Counted from the first letter of the stretch, positions 36,401 through 45,865 are shown. The stretch: DNA of 64,000 nt from Streptosporangiaceae bacterium NEAU-GS5 (GCA_017592665.1 JAGFNW010000023.1:87444-151443), one strand, 5' to 3'. Notes: generated from the sequence alone by a model not told the origin. Translations and numbers: made by a program.

Positions 36401-36883
36401 CCCCCGCACACCACGGACGGCGCGCACACCACGGACGCCGCGGACGGCGCGGACGGCGCGGACGAGACCAACCAAGCAGCAGCGCTGCACTCAGGAGCGG
36501 ATCGCGCTGGGGGTGCGTTGCGCTGCGACGACCGCACGTTGCGGCGCGCGTTCCTGCCACTCTCTGGCGCTCGGCCTTCGGCCGACAACCCGGGCGCGCC
36601 TGGTTGCGCTGGGCCTTAAGCGCGCCGCAACGTCCGGCCGCCTCCGCTCCTCACCCCATGCCCCGCACCGGCCGGGGTCCGTACCGCCATGGTGTCGGCG
36701 GCGGGGTCCTGGCTGCGGCGCCGCAGCGAAGGGCGCGGCCCGCAGGCGCTCCGGGCGCTGGCTGCTCCGGCCGGCGCGATCGTTGCCGCCTGGTGATCAG
36801 CCCTGGCCGCCGGGCGCGCACATCCTGTTCAATCCTGGCCGGCCTCCACACCCATCCCCCTCCACGCCAACTACCCCGCCGTA
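36366..36883 (+). repeat. Long inverted repeat, arm A (end of aldolase gene plus downstream DNA)
   Basis: Bases 36504-36883 match 42184-42560 in inverted orientation with roughly 18 differences by eye over about 380 bases. Two more blocks extend the homology: 36471-36484 with 42686-42699 (14 bases identical) and 36366-36393 with 42737-42764 (28 bases identical, inside the aldolase gene end). Between these blocks arm A has a short GCGGACGGC-type simple repeat (36405-36470). A perfect hairpin TCGGCC-TTC-GGCCGA (36571-36585) is kept in both arms. Several frames are open through it, but none has recognisable protein character. Confidence 0.9.
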
Positions 36884-36892
36884 CGAGCCGGC

Positions 36893-37732
36893 TTAGACGC
36901 TATCCAGCGTGAGTGGGCGCGGTCGCGAGCCGTCCACATCGGTGAAGCCGTACCTTTCGGCAAGAGCGGCCGCGACGAGCGCCTTCCCCGAGAGCTCCAT
37001 CAGGTCGGCAGCACCGGCAAGGGCAGCCACTGCCCGTCCGACGAACAGAGGCGACTCGGAGTTCGACAGATCGAAGTACGCTGCATCCCGCATCACCAAC
37101 TCGGTCCGCACGAGACCCGGGTAAAGGGAGACGGCAGCAACTCCGTACTCACGGAGTTGCTCGGCCACATCGGCTGACATCTTGTCTGCGGCCGCCTTGG
37201 CGATCCCGTACACGACGTTCTGCAGAAATTTCTGTGCCGCCCAGAACGAGATGTTGACGATCAGACCGCTGCGCTGAGCGGCCATCTGCTCCGCCGCGAT
37301 TCGCGTGCCGCAGTAGGCCGCTCGCACGCCGACGCCGATCATCTCGTCCCATCGCCACATCGGCTGCTCCCACAGCGGGCTCATCCACGTGAACTGATTG
37401 TTCTCCACCATGCGCTCGTAACCCGGCCACGCGTTGTTGACCAACACATCCAACCGCTCCTCTGCGGCAATCACCTCACGCAGAATCGCTTCGGTCTCGG
37501 CGTCGTGGGCGTGGTCTACGCGATGCGCGATCAATCGGCCCGGATAGTCGGCGGCTTCAGACGCCACGCTTTCCAGCGAACCAGGCATCCCAAGCGGGTG
37601 ATCCCCCTCCGCGACCGTGCGCCCGGTGATGTGAACCGTCGCCCCAGCCTCGACCAGACCGAGAGCGATCCCCTTCCCAACCCCACGACTTGCGCCCGTG
37701 ACCACACAGACCTTGCCAGAGAGATCAGCCAT
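36893..37732 (-). CDS. Short-chain dehydrogenase/reductase (SDR)
   Basis: The 279-residue protein has the Rossmann motif VCVVTGASRGVGKGIALGL, the NNAW turn of the classical SDR fold and the catalytic Ser-Tyr-Lys as ISFWAAQ ... VYGIAK. It resembles DHRS1-type SDRs. It oxidises or reduces an unknown alcohol or ketone with NAD(P)(H). The stop codon lies ten bases from the end of repeat arm A, so the gene is squeezed between the arm and the repetitive region. Less extreme GC in its third positions than in neighbouring genes suggests it could be a later arrival. Confidence 0.88.
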   Translation of the reverse strand: MADLSGKVCVVTGASRGVGKGIALGLVEAGATVHITGRTVAEGDHPLGMPGSLESVASEAADYPGRLIAHRVDHAHDAETEAILREVIAAEERLDVLVNNAWPGYERMVENNQFTWMSPLWEQPMWRWDEMIGVGVRAAYCGTRIAAEQMAAQRSGLIVNISFWAAQKFLQNVVYGIAKAAADKMSADVAEQLREYGVAAVSLYPGLVRTELVMRDAAYFDLSNSESPLFVGRAVAALAGAADLMELSGKALVAAALAERYGFTDVDGSRPRPLTLDSV

Positions 37733-37797
37733 GCCAGGACCCTACGCCCAAGCCCCCCGTTCCTACGCCCCAGTTTCCCCCGCCCGGTCCCTACACC

Positions 37798-37889
37798 CGT
37801 GCCAGCCCAGCCCCCGCCGTCCAATGACCCGGTTCCCACACCCCGTGCCAGCCCAGCCCCCGCCGTCCAATGACCCGGTTCCACACCCA
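37798..37889. repeat. 46-bp direct tandem repeat, two copies
   Basis: The unit starting CGTGCCAGCCCAGCCCCCGC begins at 37798 and again at 37844 with nearly complete identity. It includes CCAATGACCCGGTT. It is noncoding. Confidence 0.85.
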
Positions 37890-37971
37890 GTCCCCGCGCC
37901 CAATGCCGGTTCCCACACCCAGTCCCCTCCCCCCGTCCTAGCACCCCGCACTCCACCCCTCCGGACCCGCG

Positions 37972-38224
37972 CTCTGACTCCGCGCCCCACCCGATGACCC
38001 AGGCGCCCCGCACTCCGCGCCCCACCCGATGACCCACGTGCCCCCGCACTCCGCGCTCCGCGCTCCGCACCGCCAGCCCGCCCCCCTCCGTGCACTCCGC
38101 GATCCAGACTGCGCTCTGACTCCGCGCCCCACCCGATGACCCTGCGACCCCGCACCCCGCGCTCCGCACCGCCGACCCGCGCCCCTCCGTGCACTCCGCG
38201 ATCCAGACTGCGCTCTGACTCCGC
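37972..38224. repeat. Degenerate tandem array in the SDR-parB gap
   Basis: Two long units, each starting CTCTGACTCCGCGCCCCACC (37972 and about 38212 minus one unit, at 38112) and ending CACTCCGCGATCCAGACTGCG, share smaller internal repeats such as CCCACCCGATGACCC. The copies differ by small insertions. There are no uniform spacers, so it is not a CRISPR array. Confidence 0.75.
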
Positions 38225-38888
38225 ACCGACACCTCCGCGCGCCTGGCCTTGTGCCACCTGGCTCTCTTCCCTCCTTCTGCGCCGGGCTCTGTGCCGTCCC
38301 GCCACCCATCCTCTCGATTCACAGCCCCCTCCTCGCTTGACTCCCCGTCGGCGCATCCCCCAACTCCTCCGCTGCCAGACTCATCGCCTGGGTCTCCGGC
38401 GGCCTCCATCGGTCGGTCTCATTTCTTCCTGCGGCCGGCCGGTCGTGCGTTCAATGGCGCGCGTCTGTGCCGCATCCAAGCCCAGTGGCAGCCTCCCACT
38501 GCCGTACCTTCGTCGCGCGTCCAGCCGCTCGCCGTTCCGTGGGCGGATTTCTCGGGACTTCCCGCGCTCAGTCGGAGCCACCCGGTCGACTTGGCTCGAC
38601 GTCCCGCCAACCGGACAGCCGACGGCCGACTCCCGCGCCCAGCCCACAGCCCGCAGCCCGCAGCCGACAGCCGACAGCCGGCGGTTGCTACGCCTTCGGC
38701 GTGGACTAGCCGGTTCGCTGTTGGCGCTATTTGGCCGGATGGCTCTGGGAGCGGCGACGTGTTCCGTGTGGCGCGGCAAGTTGGTGGGGCTTGGGCTAGG
38801 ACGCAGTCCGCGGCGGCCGAAGGGGGGCTGGGTGGAGGGATCGGCCGGGGCGGGCCGGGGCGGGGGCGGGGCGGCGGTTAGGCCGCAT

Positions 38889-38902
38889 GTTTCACGTGAA
38901 AC
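38889..38902. promoter_or_regulatory. parS site 1
   Basis: GTTTCACGTGAAAC is an exact match to the Streptomyces parS palindrome. It lies in the gene-free region about 350 bases downstream of parB and is expected to bind ParB and nucleate origin segregation. Confidence 0.95.
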
Positions 38903-39251
38903 GTTGGCGCGGAGGAGGGAACGCGCGCAGGGGCAGGCGTTGGCGCGAAGGACGGGCCATGCGCCGGACAGGCGTTATGTGAGACCTGCGAGCGGCCGCG
39001 GCACGAGCGAGCACGCCAGGCACGGGCCAGCCGATGCACACCTACCGACGCATGGCGCCGCCAGCGCGCGGGGCAGCCGGCGCGCGGGGCAGCCGGGTGT
39101 ACGGGATAGCCAACGCGTACAGGTGGATTGGAACGTGGGGCGGCCGGGGGCGCGAATAGCCAGGAGGGTGGGTGGCCGGCCATGGGCGTGTGACGCGGCC
39201 GGCGGCGGGGCTACAGGACGACGGGACGTGAGGTGGAAGTCGGGAGGCGAT

Positions 39252-39265
39252 GTTTCACGTGAAAC
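39252..39265. promoter_or_regulatory. parS site 2, overlapping the parB stop codon
   Basis: An exact GTTTCACGTGAAAC sits across the end of parB: the TGA stop (39255-39257 on the reverse strand) is the TGA of the ACGTGA half. ParB binding therefore happens on its own gene end. Confidence 0.95.
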
Positions 39266-40220
39266 GGGGGCCGTCTTGGTTGTTGCGGATGGCGTTGGCG
39301 GTCTCGGGGGCCATCGTGCCGATGATGCGCTCTAGGTCGTCGATGGTGGAGAACTCGACGACGATGCGGCCCTTGCGGCGTCCGAGGTCGACTTTGACGC
39401 GCGTCTCGAAGTGGTCGGAGAGGCGGTCGGCGAGATGACGGAGGGCCGGGGCGGTTGGCTGCTTCGCCCGAGGCTTGCGAGGGGCCGGTCCTGCGGTCGC
39501 CTCGCCGAGAGAGACGATCTCCTCGACGGTCCGTACGGAGAGGCCTTCGGCGACGATGCGGGCGGCGAGGCGTTCCTGCGCGGTCGGGTCGTCGAGAGAC
39601 AGGAGCGCACGGGCGTGTCCCGCGCTGATGGTTCCGGCGGCGAGACGGAGCTGAACGTTGGGCGGGAGGTTCAGCAGACGGAGCGTGTTGGAGATGTGCG
39701 AGCGAGAGCGGCCGACCTTCCGGGCAAGCTGCTCGTGGGTCGCGCCGAAATCGTCGAGCAGCTGCTGATAGGCCGCCGCCTCTTCGAGGGAGTTCAGTTG
39801 CTCGCGCTGAAGGTTCTCAATGAGGGCTTCACGAAGCATCTCGTCGTCGGTGGTGCTGCGGACGATCGCGGGAATCTGCTCGAGGCCGGCCAGCTGAGAG
39901 GCGCGCCAACGCCGCTCCCCCATGATGAGCTCGAAGTGCCCGGCACCGGTCGATCGTACGACGACAGGCTGGAGGAGGCCGACCTCCTTGATGGAGGCCG
40001 CGAGCTCCTCGAGACGATCCTCGTCGAACACCTCACGGGGCTGCCTCGGGTTGGGCGAGATGGCCGTGAGGGCGATCTCTTGGAAATAGGCGCCGACGAC
40101 AGGCCGAAGACCGTCACCACCTTCAAAGGCAGGAGGCAGTGTGGCGGACGGATCAACAACCGGTCCGGTGGGAATGAGGGCGCCCAGTCCCCTGCCCAGT
40201 CCCCGACGTTGCTGGCTCAC
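39255..40220 (-). CDS. parB: Chromosome partitioning protein ParB
   Basis: From GTG 40220 (AGGGGAG ribosome-binding site six bases upstream) the protein is 321 residues, starting MSQQRRGLGRGLGALIPTGP, the ParA-interacting N-terminus. The CTP-binding/ParB domain is LTAISPNPRQPREVFDEDRLEELAASI ... LIMGERRWRASQLAGLEQIPAIV, and the helix-turn-helix is ATHEQLARKVGRSRSHISNTLRLL. It binds parS, spreads, and with ParA moves origins apart. Two parS sites lie at or just beyond its 3' end. The open frame continues 21 codons upstream of the chosen start without conservation. Confidence 0.97.
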   Translation of the reverse strand: MSQQRRGLGRGLGALIPTGPVVDPSATLPPAFEGGDGLRPVVGAYFQEIALTAISPNPRQPREVFDEDRLEELAASIKEVGLLQPVVVRSTGAGHFELIMGERRWRASQLAGLEQIPAIVRSTTDDEMLREALIENLQREQLNSLEEAAAYQQLLDDFGATHEQLARKVGRSRSHISNTLRLLNLPPNVQLRLAAGTISAGHARALLSLDDPTAQERLAARIVAEGLSVRTVEEIVSLGEATAGPAPRKPRAKQPTAPALRHLADRLSDHFETRVKVDLGRRKGRIVVEFSTIDDLERIIGTMAPETANAIRNNQDGPRFT

Positions 40221-40246
40221 CGGCGCTCCCCTAACTGAAACAGAAT

Positions 40247-40271
40247 GCCCGGCGAACCGAAGCCGCCGGGC
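40247..40271. terminator. Hairpin between parA and parB
   Basis: GCCCGGCG (40247-40254) and CGCCGGGC (40264-40271) form a perfect 8-bp stem in the 88-base gap between parA and parB. On the reverse strand ATTCTGTTT follows. It could attenuate parB expression relative to parA. Confidence 0.5.
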
Positions 40272-40308
40272 ATGCAGAGGCATTCAATAGGAGGTTACCG
40301 TTTCCCGG

Positions 40309-41241
40309 CTACGCGACCGCCGCTCCGCGATAGGCAATCTCCCGAGCCGCCTCGATGTACGCCATGGCACCGCTCGAACCGGGGTCGTACGTGATCACAG
40401 ACTGTTCGTAGCTCGGTGCCTCGGATACGCGGACGCTCCGTGGGATGACCGAGTCGAGGACGGTCGACCCGAAGTGAGTGCGAACCTCCTCGGCCACCTG
40501 TGAGGCGAGGCGGGTCCGTCCGTCGTACATGGTGAGCAGAATCGTGGACACCGCCAGCTTCGGGTTCAGGTGGGCCTTCACGAGTTCGACGTTCTCGAGG
40601 AGCATGGTGAGCCCTTCGAGGGCGTAGTACTCGCATTGGATCGGGATCAGCACCTCCTCCCCCGCGCACAAGGCGTTCACAGTGAGGAGGCCGAGCGACG
40701 GCGGGCAGTCGACGAAGATGTAGTCGAGCTCCACGCCGTCGAATGCCTTCAGCGCTCGGGAAAGCCGAGCTTCCCGTGCCACAAGGGATACGAGCTCGAT
40801 CTCCGCTCCGGCAAGGGCGATCGTCGCAGGCGCGCAATAGAGGCCCGGCATGTCCGGGACTTCCTTGACGATGTCCGCGAGCGGAAGATCGTCAACCAGG
40901 ACCTGATAGACCGACGGAACATCACCACGGTGCTCGGTCGCAAGTGCCGTTGAAGCATTCCCCTGCGGGTCAAGGTCGACGACAAGGACGCGCTGGCCGT
41001 GCATGGAAAGTGCCGCGGCCAGATTGACCGCGCTGGTGGTCTTCCCCACGCCGCCCTTCTGGTTCGCGATCGTCATAACGCGGGTCCGTGGCGGCCGGGG
41101 CCAGTCCCCCTCCGTACGGCTGGCATACCCCACTGTGAGCCCTTGCGCCGGAGCCGCTCCGGCTGTTTCACGTGAAACCACTGAACTCAGTGCCTCTCGT
41201 ACCAGCGGCGATTCGCCAGAATTCGAGGGGGTCTGCGACAC
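40309..41241 (-). CDS. parA: Chromosome partitioning ATPase ParA
   Basis: From GTG 41241 the protein is 310 residues. GAAAGGA eight bases upstream favours this start; a GTG at 41367 overlapping the rsmG stop is an alternative that adds 42 codons. The deviant Walker A is TIANQKGGVGKTTSAVNLAAAL, followed by VLVVDLDPQGNASTAL and DYIFVDCPPSLGLLTVNAL. ParA dimers bind DNA non-specifically and pull ParB-parS complexes. A parS site lies inside its coding sequence near the 5' end (encoding VSRET), a feature also seen in other actinomycetes. It is downstream of rsmG. Confidence 0.95.
   Translation of the reverse strand: MSQTPSNSGESPLVREALSSVVSRETAGAAPAQGLTVGYASRTEGDWPRPPRTRVMTIANQKGGVGKTTSAVNLAAALSMHGQRVLVVDLDPQGNASTALATEHRGDVPSVYQVLVDDLPLADIVKEVPDMPGLYCAPATIALAGAEIELVSLVAREARLSRALKAFDGVELDYIFVDCPPSLGLLTVNALCAGEEVLIPIQCEYYALEGLTMLLENVELVKAHLNPKLAVSTILLTMYDGRTRLASQVAEEVRTHFGSTVLDSVIPRSVRVSEAPSYEQSVITYDPGSSGAMAYIEAAREIAYRGAAVA
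41165..41178. promoter_or_regulatory. parS site 3, inside parA
   Basis: Exact GTTTCACGTGAAAC within the early parA coding region, read on the coding strand as part of the VSRET codons. It is the third perfect site within 2.3 kb. Confidence 0.95.
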
Positions 41242-41363
41242 GATTGTTGTCCTTTCAGGCAGAGCAGAGAGGAACGGCCAACCCACCCCCGAGGGCCGGC
41301 CCGTGTACACGCCTGCCAAACTCTCCGGCCAATCCAAGCCCTGAACAGCGCCAGGCATGACCG

Positions 41364-42056
<693 letters not shown>

Positions 42057-42183
42057 TCACTCAAGTAGGTTCGTATTCGAGTAAGAGACTATCGGTCAGG
42101 TCGTCTCCGGTCGCCTTCCCCACACTTCGTCCTCTCGTTACATTCGCGGTCGCTCACCCACCGCAGGACACCGACGGCCCGGC

Positions 42184-42764
42184 TACGGCGGGGTAGGTGG
42201 CGTGGAGGGGGATGGGTGTGGAGGCCGGCCAGGATTGAACAGGATGTGCGCGCCCGGCGGCCAGGGCTGATCACCAGGCGGCAACGATCACGCCGGCCGG
42301 AGCGCCCAGCGCCCGGAGCGCCTGCGGGCCGCGCCCTCGCTACGGCGCCGCAGCCAGACCCGCCGCCGACACCATGGCGGTACGGACCCCGGCCGGTGCG
42401 GGGATGAGAGCGAGGAGCGGAGGCGGCCGGACGTTGCGGCGCGCTTAAGGCCCAGCGCAACCAGGCGCGCCCGCGTCGTCGGCCGAAGGCCGAGCGCCAG
42501 AGCGTGCCAGGAACGCGCGCCGCAACGTGCGGTCGTCGCAGCGCAACGCACCCCCAGCGCAAGGCACCACCGCCGAACCACACTCCCGCTCGCGGCCCAA
42601 CCTGCCCTCAGCGCAGTGCACCCTCGGCGCAACCCGCTCCCCCCGTGACCCACTCTCGGCGCAATGCACTGCTCAGCGTGGGGCACGCTGCTGCTTGGTG
42701 TCCCGACCGCGACACCCCGGGGGCGGGGGCTGCGGATTGAGGGTGGTGCGGATGGCGGTGGCGA
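42184..42764 (-). repeat. Long inverted repeat, arm B (with relic of the aldolase gene end)
   Basis: The reverse complement of 42184-42560 aligns with 36504-36883 at about 95 percent by eye. Homology resumes at 42686-42699 and at 42737-42764; the last block encodes ATAIRTTL on the reverse strand, exactly as in the final codons of the aldolase-family gene. Compared with arm A it carries an extra segment (about 42561-42685) with CGGCGCAA-type words. Indels of two and one bases near the middle separate the copies. Confidence 0.9.
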
Positions 42765-42869
42765 TGGGGCCGTTGAGCCGGGGCGGGTGCGGGGCTCGGC
42801 ATGGAGAAGGCCGCCGGCCTGGGGGCGGGCGGCCTTGGCGGCGCGGGCGAAAACGAGCAGCGGGTCGGG

Positions 42870-43050
42870 CCACGTGCGGGTGGTGCGGCCTCACCACGTG
42901 CGGGTGCCGGGTTGAGCTAACTTGCGGGGCCCTACCACATGCGGTGGTGCCGAGTTGGGCTAAGTCCGGGGCCCGACCGCGTCCCGGGGGGGTGCAAGGT
43001 CGAGCTAAAGCGCGAGGCCCCGACCACGTGCGGGTGGTGCGGGGCCGGGC
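42870..43050. repeat. Degenerate tandem repeats of about 42-47 bp downstream of khpB
   Basis: Five partial units start with CCACGTGCGGGTG-like words at about 42870, 42893, 42935, 42977 and 43024. The middle ones also share GAGCTAA or GGGCTAA and a GGGGCCC end. The array abuts the khpB stop codon. CACGTG is the parS centre but the flanks do not match, so these are not parS sites. Confidence 0.7.
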
Positions 43051-43061
43051 CGGGCGTGGGG

Positions 43062-43559
43062 TTAGGCCGGGAGGACGACTACGAATCGGCGGGGTTCTTC
43101 GCCTTCGGATTCGCTGCGGAGGCCGGCGGCGGCGACGGCGTCGTGGACGATTTTCCGTTCGAAGGGGGTCATCGGCTGCAAGGCCTTCGGCTCGCCCGTT
43201 TTCCGTACGCTGTCGGCGGCGGCCGTGCCGATTTTGCTGAGCTCGGCGCGGCGGCGTTCGCGGTAGCCGCCGATATCGAGCATGAGCCGCGACCGCTCCC
43301 CCGTGCGGCGGTGCACGGCCAACCGGGTGAGCTCCTGCAGTGCCTCGAGAACCTCACCCGCGGGACCCACCAGGTCGCTGCCCTTGATGCCTATCACCGA
43401 AACGACGGCGCGGTCGCCTTCGACGTCCATGTCGATGTCGCCGTCGAGGTCGGCGATGTCGAGCAAACCTTCGACGTAGTCGGCCGCGATCTCGCCCTCC
43501 TGCTCCAGGGCGCCAACGTCGGGAGCATCGGCCTTGAGGATCTCCTCGTCTGCGGTCAC
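43062..43559 (-). CDS. khpB: RNA-binding protein KhpB/Jag (KH and R3H domains)
   Basis: A 165-residue protein. An acidic N-terminus leads to a KH-like domain (YVEGLLDIADLDGDIDMDVEGDRAVVSVIGIKGSDLVGPAGEVLEALQELTRLAV) and an R3H-type end (RAELSKIGTAAADSVRKTG ... PMTPFERKIVHDAVA). It binds RNA in the cytoplasm and is tied to cell-division and wall control in Gram-positive bacteria. It starts at GTG 43559 and follows yidC in the conserved rpmH-rnpA-yidD-yidC-khpB order. Confidence 0.93.
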   Translation of the reverse strand: MTADEEILKADAPDVGALEQEGEIAADYVEGLLDIADLDGDIDMDVEGDRAVVSVIGIKGSDLVGPAGEVLEALQELTRLAVHRRTGERSRLMLDIGGYRERRRAELSKIGTAAADSVRKTGEPKALQPMTPFERKIVHDAVAAAGLRSESEGEEPRRFVVVLPA

Positions 43560-43610
43560 GACCGGACTCTCTTTCTCACATCTGCTCCGAGCGGCGGGAA
43601 ACGGCGGGTG

Positions 43611-44531
43611 CTACTTGCCGGTGCGCTTGCTGCGCGGTTGCCGCTGCGGCTGCTGTCGGATGATCTTGGGCTCTGGCGCCGGCGGCGGAGTCGCCTCGGG
43701 AGCCGCCTTCGGCTTGGGCAGGATCCTGCTGAAGATACCGTGCGAGGGCTCCGGCTGGATCACGTTTCCCTTGGCGTCGATGATCGGCATGGGGTGCCGC
43801 GCGTAGAACCAGTGCTGCTGGCCCAGGGTCCACAGGTTGGTGGTGACCCAGTAGAGGATGAGGCCGAGCGGGAAGTTGAGCGAGAAGATGGCGAACAGCG
43901 GCGAGATGTACATGAGGATCTTCTGCTGCTGCGCCATCGGGTTGTCGGGCATCTGCTGCGCCGAACGGGTCACGCTCTGCCGCACCGTGAGGAAGGTCGT
44001 GAAGGAGCTGACCGCCACGAAGAGGCCGATCACGATCTTGTCGGCGATCTCCGGTGCCGAGAAGAACGTCTCGGGGAGCGGCGCGCCGAGGATGCTGGCC
44101 GACCGGGCGCTGTCCACAAGCGCCTGCGACATGCCGAACTCGGCCTTGTCGGCGGCGATCGCGCGGAGCACCGTGAACATCGAGATGAAGATCGGGAACT
44201 GCGCGACGACGGGGAGACAGCCGCCGAGGGGGTTGGCGCCGGCCGACTGGTACAGCGACATGACCTCTTGGTTCATGCGCTGCTTGTCGTTCTTGTAGCG
44301 CTTGCGGATCTCCTGGACCTTGGGCGCCAGCTCCTGCATCTTCCGCGACGAGCGCATCTGCTTCATGAAGAGCGGGAAAATACACAGTCGCATCAGCACC
44401 GTGAGGGTGATGATGGTCAGCGCCCAGGTGATCCCGTTGTCCGGGGGGAGGATGAAGCTGTACGCCGTGTGGATCTGGGTGATCACCCACGCCACGGCTG
44501 TGTACAGCGGATTCAGAAAGGACAGCGTCAC
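43611..44531 (-). CDS. yidC: Membrane protein insertase YidC
   Basis: From GTG 44531 (AGGGAG nine bases upstream) it is 306 residues. The signature is ITWALTIITLTVLMRLCIFPLFMKQMRSSRKMQELAPKVQEIRKRYKNDKQRMNQEVMSLYQSAGANPLGGCLPVVAQFPIFISMFTVL, containing the conserved Arg in the hydrophilic groove helix and the cytoplasmic hairpin. About five to six membrane helices are present, as in Gram-positive YidC. A long Pro/Lys/Arg-rich tail follows. It inserts and folds inner-membrane proteins. Its start is four bases from the yidD stop. Confidence 0.95.
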   Translation of the reverse strand: MTLSFLNPLYTAVAWVITQIHTAYSFILPPDNGITWALTIITLTVLMRLCIFPLFMKQMRSSRKMQELAPKVQEIRKRYKNDKQRMNQEVMSLYQSAGANPLGGCLPVVAQFPIFISMFTVLRAIAADKAEFGMSQALVDSARSASILGAPLPETFFSAPEIADKIVIGLFVAVSSFTTFLTVRQSVTRSAQQMPDNPMAQQQKILMYISPLFAIFSLNFPLGLILYWVTTNLWTLGQQHWFYARHPMPIIDAKGNVIQPEPSHGIFSRILPKPKAAPEATPPPAPEPKIIRQQPQRQPRSKRTGK

Positions 44532-44535
44532 CGAG

Positions 44536-44820
44536 CTAGCTCCCTTGAGTTTCGTCTGGAGTCCGGCCCCGGGGAGGGGGCACCGGGTCGTACCCGCCGG
44601 GATGGAACGGATGACAACGCCCAATGCGCCGGATGGTCAACCAAGAGCCGCGCAGCGCTCCGTGCACGGCGATCGCCTCTAGTCCGTACGCGCTGCATGA
44701 GGGGTGGAAGCGGCAGCGCGGACCGAGCATGGGGCCGATGACGGCGCGGTAGAAACGGATCGGCAGGATGAGAACCCGGGCAGCCGGGCTCACTGGAGCA
44801 GGCACCAGGTTCTCACTCAT
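44536..44820 (-). CDS. yidD: Membrane protein insertion efficiency factor YidD
   Basis: The 94-residue protein reads [65 protein letters not shown], the complete DUF37/YidD family core with its three Cys. It helps YidC-mediated insertion near the inner membrane. It overlaps rnpA by four bases (ATGA), so translation is coupled. Confidence 0.96.
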   Translation of the reverse strand: MSENLVPAPVSPAARVLILPIRFYRAVIGPMLGPRCRFHPSCSAYGLEAIAVHGALRGSWLTIRRIGRCHPFHPGGYDPVPPPRGRTPDETQGS

Positions 44821-45170
44821 GACCCAGATCCCCGCCGCCGCAGTAGCCGTTCGAGCGCCACATCGAGCTCGGCGGCAAGGAGCTCGTTGCGCGCGGACGC
44901 AGCCGGTGGGTTGGCGCGTACCACAAGCAGGCTACCTCGCGGCAGCGAGTGGACGCGGCTGCGCATCAGGTGCCTGAGCCTGCGCCTGACCTTGTTGCGG
45001 ACGACCGCGCCACCTACGGCGCGACTGACCACGAACCCCACGAGGGGTGGCTCGTCGACGTCGCGCACGCTGAAGTGGGCGACGAGCGCGGGTCGTCCGG
45101 CGCGGCGTCCGCGCCGGATCGCCTCGGCGAACTCGTCACCCCGTCGCATGCGATGCGCGGCGGACAGCAC
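44817..45170 (-). CDS. rnpA: Ribonuclease P protein component
   Basis: The 117-residue basic protein includes [27 protein letters not shown] and the RNR signature in [29 protein letters not shown]. It binds the RNase P RNA and processes pre-tRNA 5' ends. It lies 73 bases downstream of rpmH and is expected to share its transcript. Confidence 0.96.
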   Translation of the reverse strand: MLSAAHRMRRGDEFAEAIRRGRRAGRPALVAHFSVRDVDEPPLVGFVVSRAVGGAVVRNKVRRRLRHLMRSRVHSLPRGSLLVVRANPPAASARNELLAAELDVALERLLRRRGSGS

Positions 45171-45243
45171 GGGGCTTTCCCTATGTACGGCTGTCGCCCG
45201 CGAGCACGTGGCCGCGCGGGCGACAGACGGACGGATGCGGGTG

Positions 45244-45381
45244 TCAGACCGTCAGCTCGGCGCGACCCTTGCGGCGCCGGGCGGCCAGGATGGCGCGGCC
45301 GGCGCGCGTGCGCATGCGCAGCCGGAAGCCGTGGGTCTTCGCGCGGCGACGGTTGTTCGGCTGGAAAGTACGCTTGCTCAC
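45244..45381 (-). CDS. rpmH: 50S ribosomal protein bL34
   Basis: A 45-residue protein from GTG 45381: [20 protein letters not shown], then a basic helix with [20 protein letters not shown] and LTV at the end. It matches bL34 along its whole length. It is the first gene of the rpmH-rnpA-yidD-yidC-khpB series and is transcribed away from dnaA. Confidence 0.97.
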   Translation of the reverse strand: MSKRTFQPNNRRRAKTHGFRLRMRTRAGRAILAARRRKGRAELTV

Positions 45382-45500
45382 GAGTGGGCTCCATGCTTGA
45401 GTTACGCCCACAGGGGCTGTGGACGCGCGGCACTTCAGGGATGCGGCTCACCGGTGCATGGGCATGCGAAAAGGCCGTCGCGGGATAAGCCGACCGCACC

Positions 45501-45530
45501 ACGTTACGGGCAGGCCCGGTCGCAGGTCAA
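45501..45530 (-). promoter_or_regulatory. rpmH promoter
   Basis: On the reverse strand TTGACC (45525-45530) and TAACGT (45501-45506) are separated by 18 bases, a good housekeeping (HrdB/SigA-type) promoter about 120 bases upstream of the rpmH start. Confidence 0.7.
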
Positions 45531-45865
45531 ACCGGCCGACCTTCGCCAGTGGTTATCAACAGCTTCCACAGATGGCTTTTCCACCGCTCGAATCTCTATC
45601 CACACTCGGGCCTCCTGACTACCACTAGGCTGTGGACAACGTCTTGAACGCAGATCGCGCAGACCGCTACTGTCGGCCATCCGGACCTTCCCTCCGCCGC
45701 CTGGATGCGCCCGGGGCCTGTGCACGGGATGTGCATAACCTGTGGATCTCTTGTGGATCAACGAGTGGGGGCGGGTACCGCCGGAGCGTCTGCGGCCGTG
45801 CCCGGTGTGGATAAACGGATCGCGGCGAGCGTGCGGGGGCCGCGTCAAGGGAGGAGGGCCGCGCC
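45531..45865. promoter_or_regulatory. rpmH-dnaA intergenic region: dnaA promoter and DnaA boxes
   Basis: TGTGGACAA (45631-45639, complement of the Streptomyces preferred box TTGTCCACA) and TGTGGATAA (45806-45814, complement of the E. coli box) are exact. TTATCAACA (45553-45561) and CTATCCACA (45597-45605) have one mismatch each; CCTGTGGATCT and CTTGTGGATCA (about 45739-45760) are weaker. TAGGCT (45626-45631), a probable dnaA -10 element, directly overlaps the first box, pointing to dnaA autoregulation. A ribosome-binding site GGGAGGAGG precedes the dnaA ATG. Confidence 0.85.

Larger units (their letters stand above)
37733..39254. other. 1.5 kb gene-free, repeat-rich region between the SDR gene and parB
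   Basis: No frame here has convincing protein character: the longest frames (for example forward 38136-39335) are Arg/Pro-rich and have no recognisable domain. It contains a 46-bp tandem pair, a second tandem array near 37972-38224, simple GCAGCC/GACAGCC runs near 38645-38690, and two parS sites. It may be decayed DNA that persists because of its ParB-binding role. I see no RNA gene in it. Confidence 0.7.

Noticed and set aside
36513..36896. Conserved protein encoded in both inverted-repeat arms
   Set aside because: More than one frame stays open in both arms, so openness reflects composition. The copies differ by indels of two and one bases, which cancel to restore one frame, but the product has no domain and contains a rare TTA codon. 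Left as noncoding unless database hits say otherwise.
37763..38356. Possible CRISPR array in the 37.8-38.2 kb repeats
   Set aside because: Repeat units are directly adjacent, unequal in length and without unique spacers; no cas gene is in the window.
38136..39335. Forward 399-codon frame across the SDR-parB gap
   Set aside because: Arg/Pro/Ser-rich composition, runs into parB on the opposite strand, and follows the tandem repeats; no recognisable protein.
42673..42897. Reverse-strand frame containing ATAIRTTL as a gene
   Set aside because: Only a short stretch matches the aldolase-family end; the rest is unrelated, so it is a duplicated fragment, not a gene.
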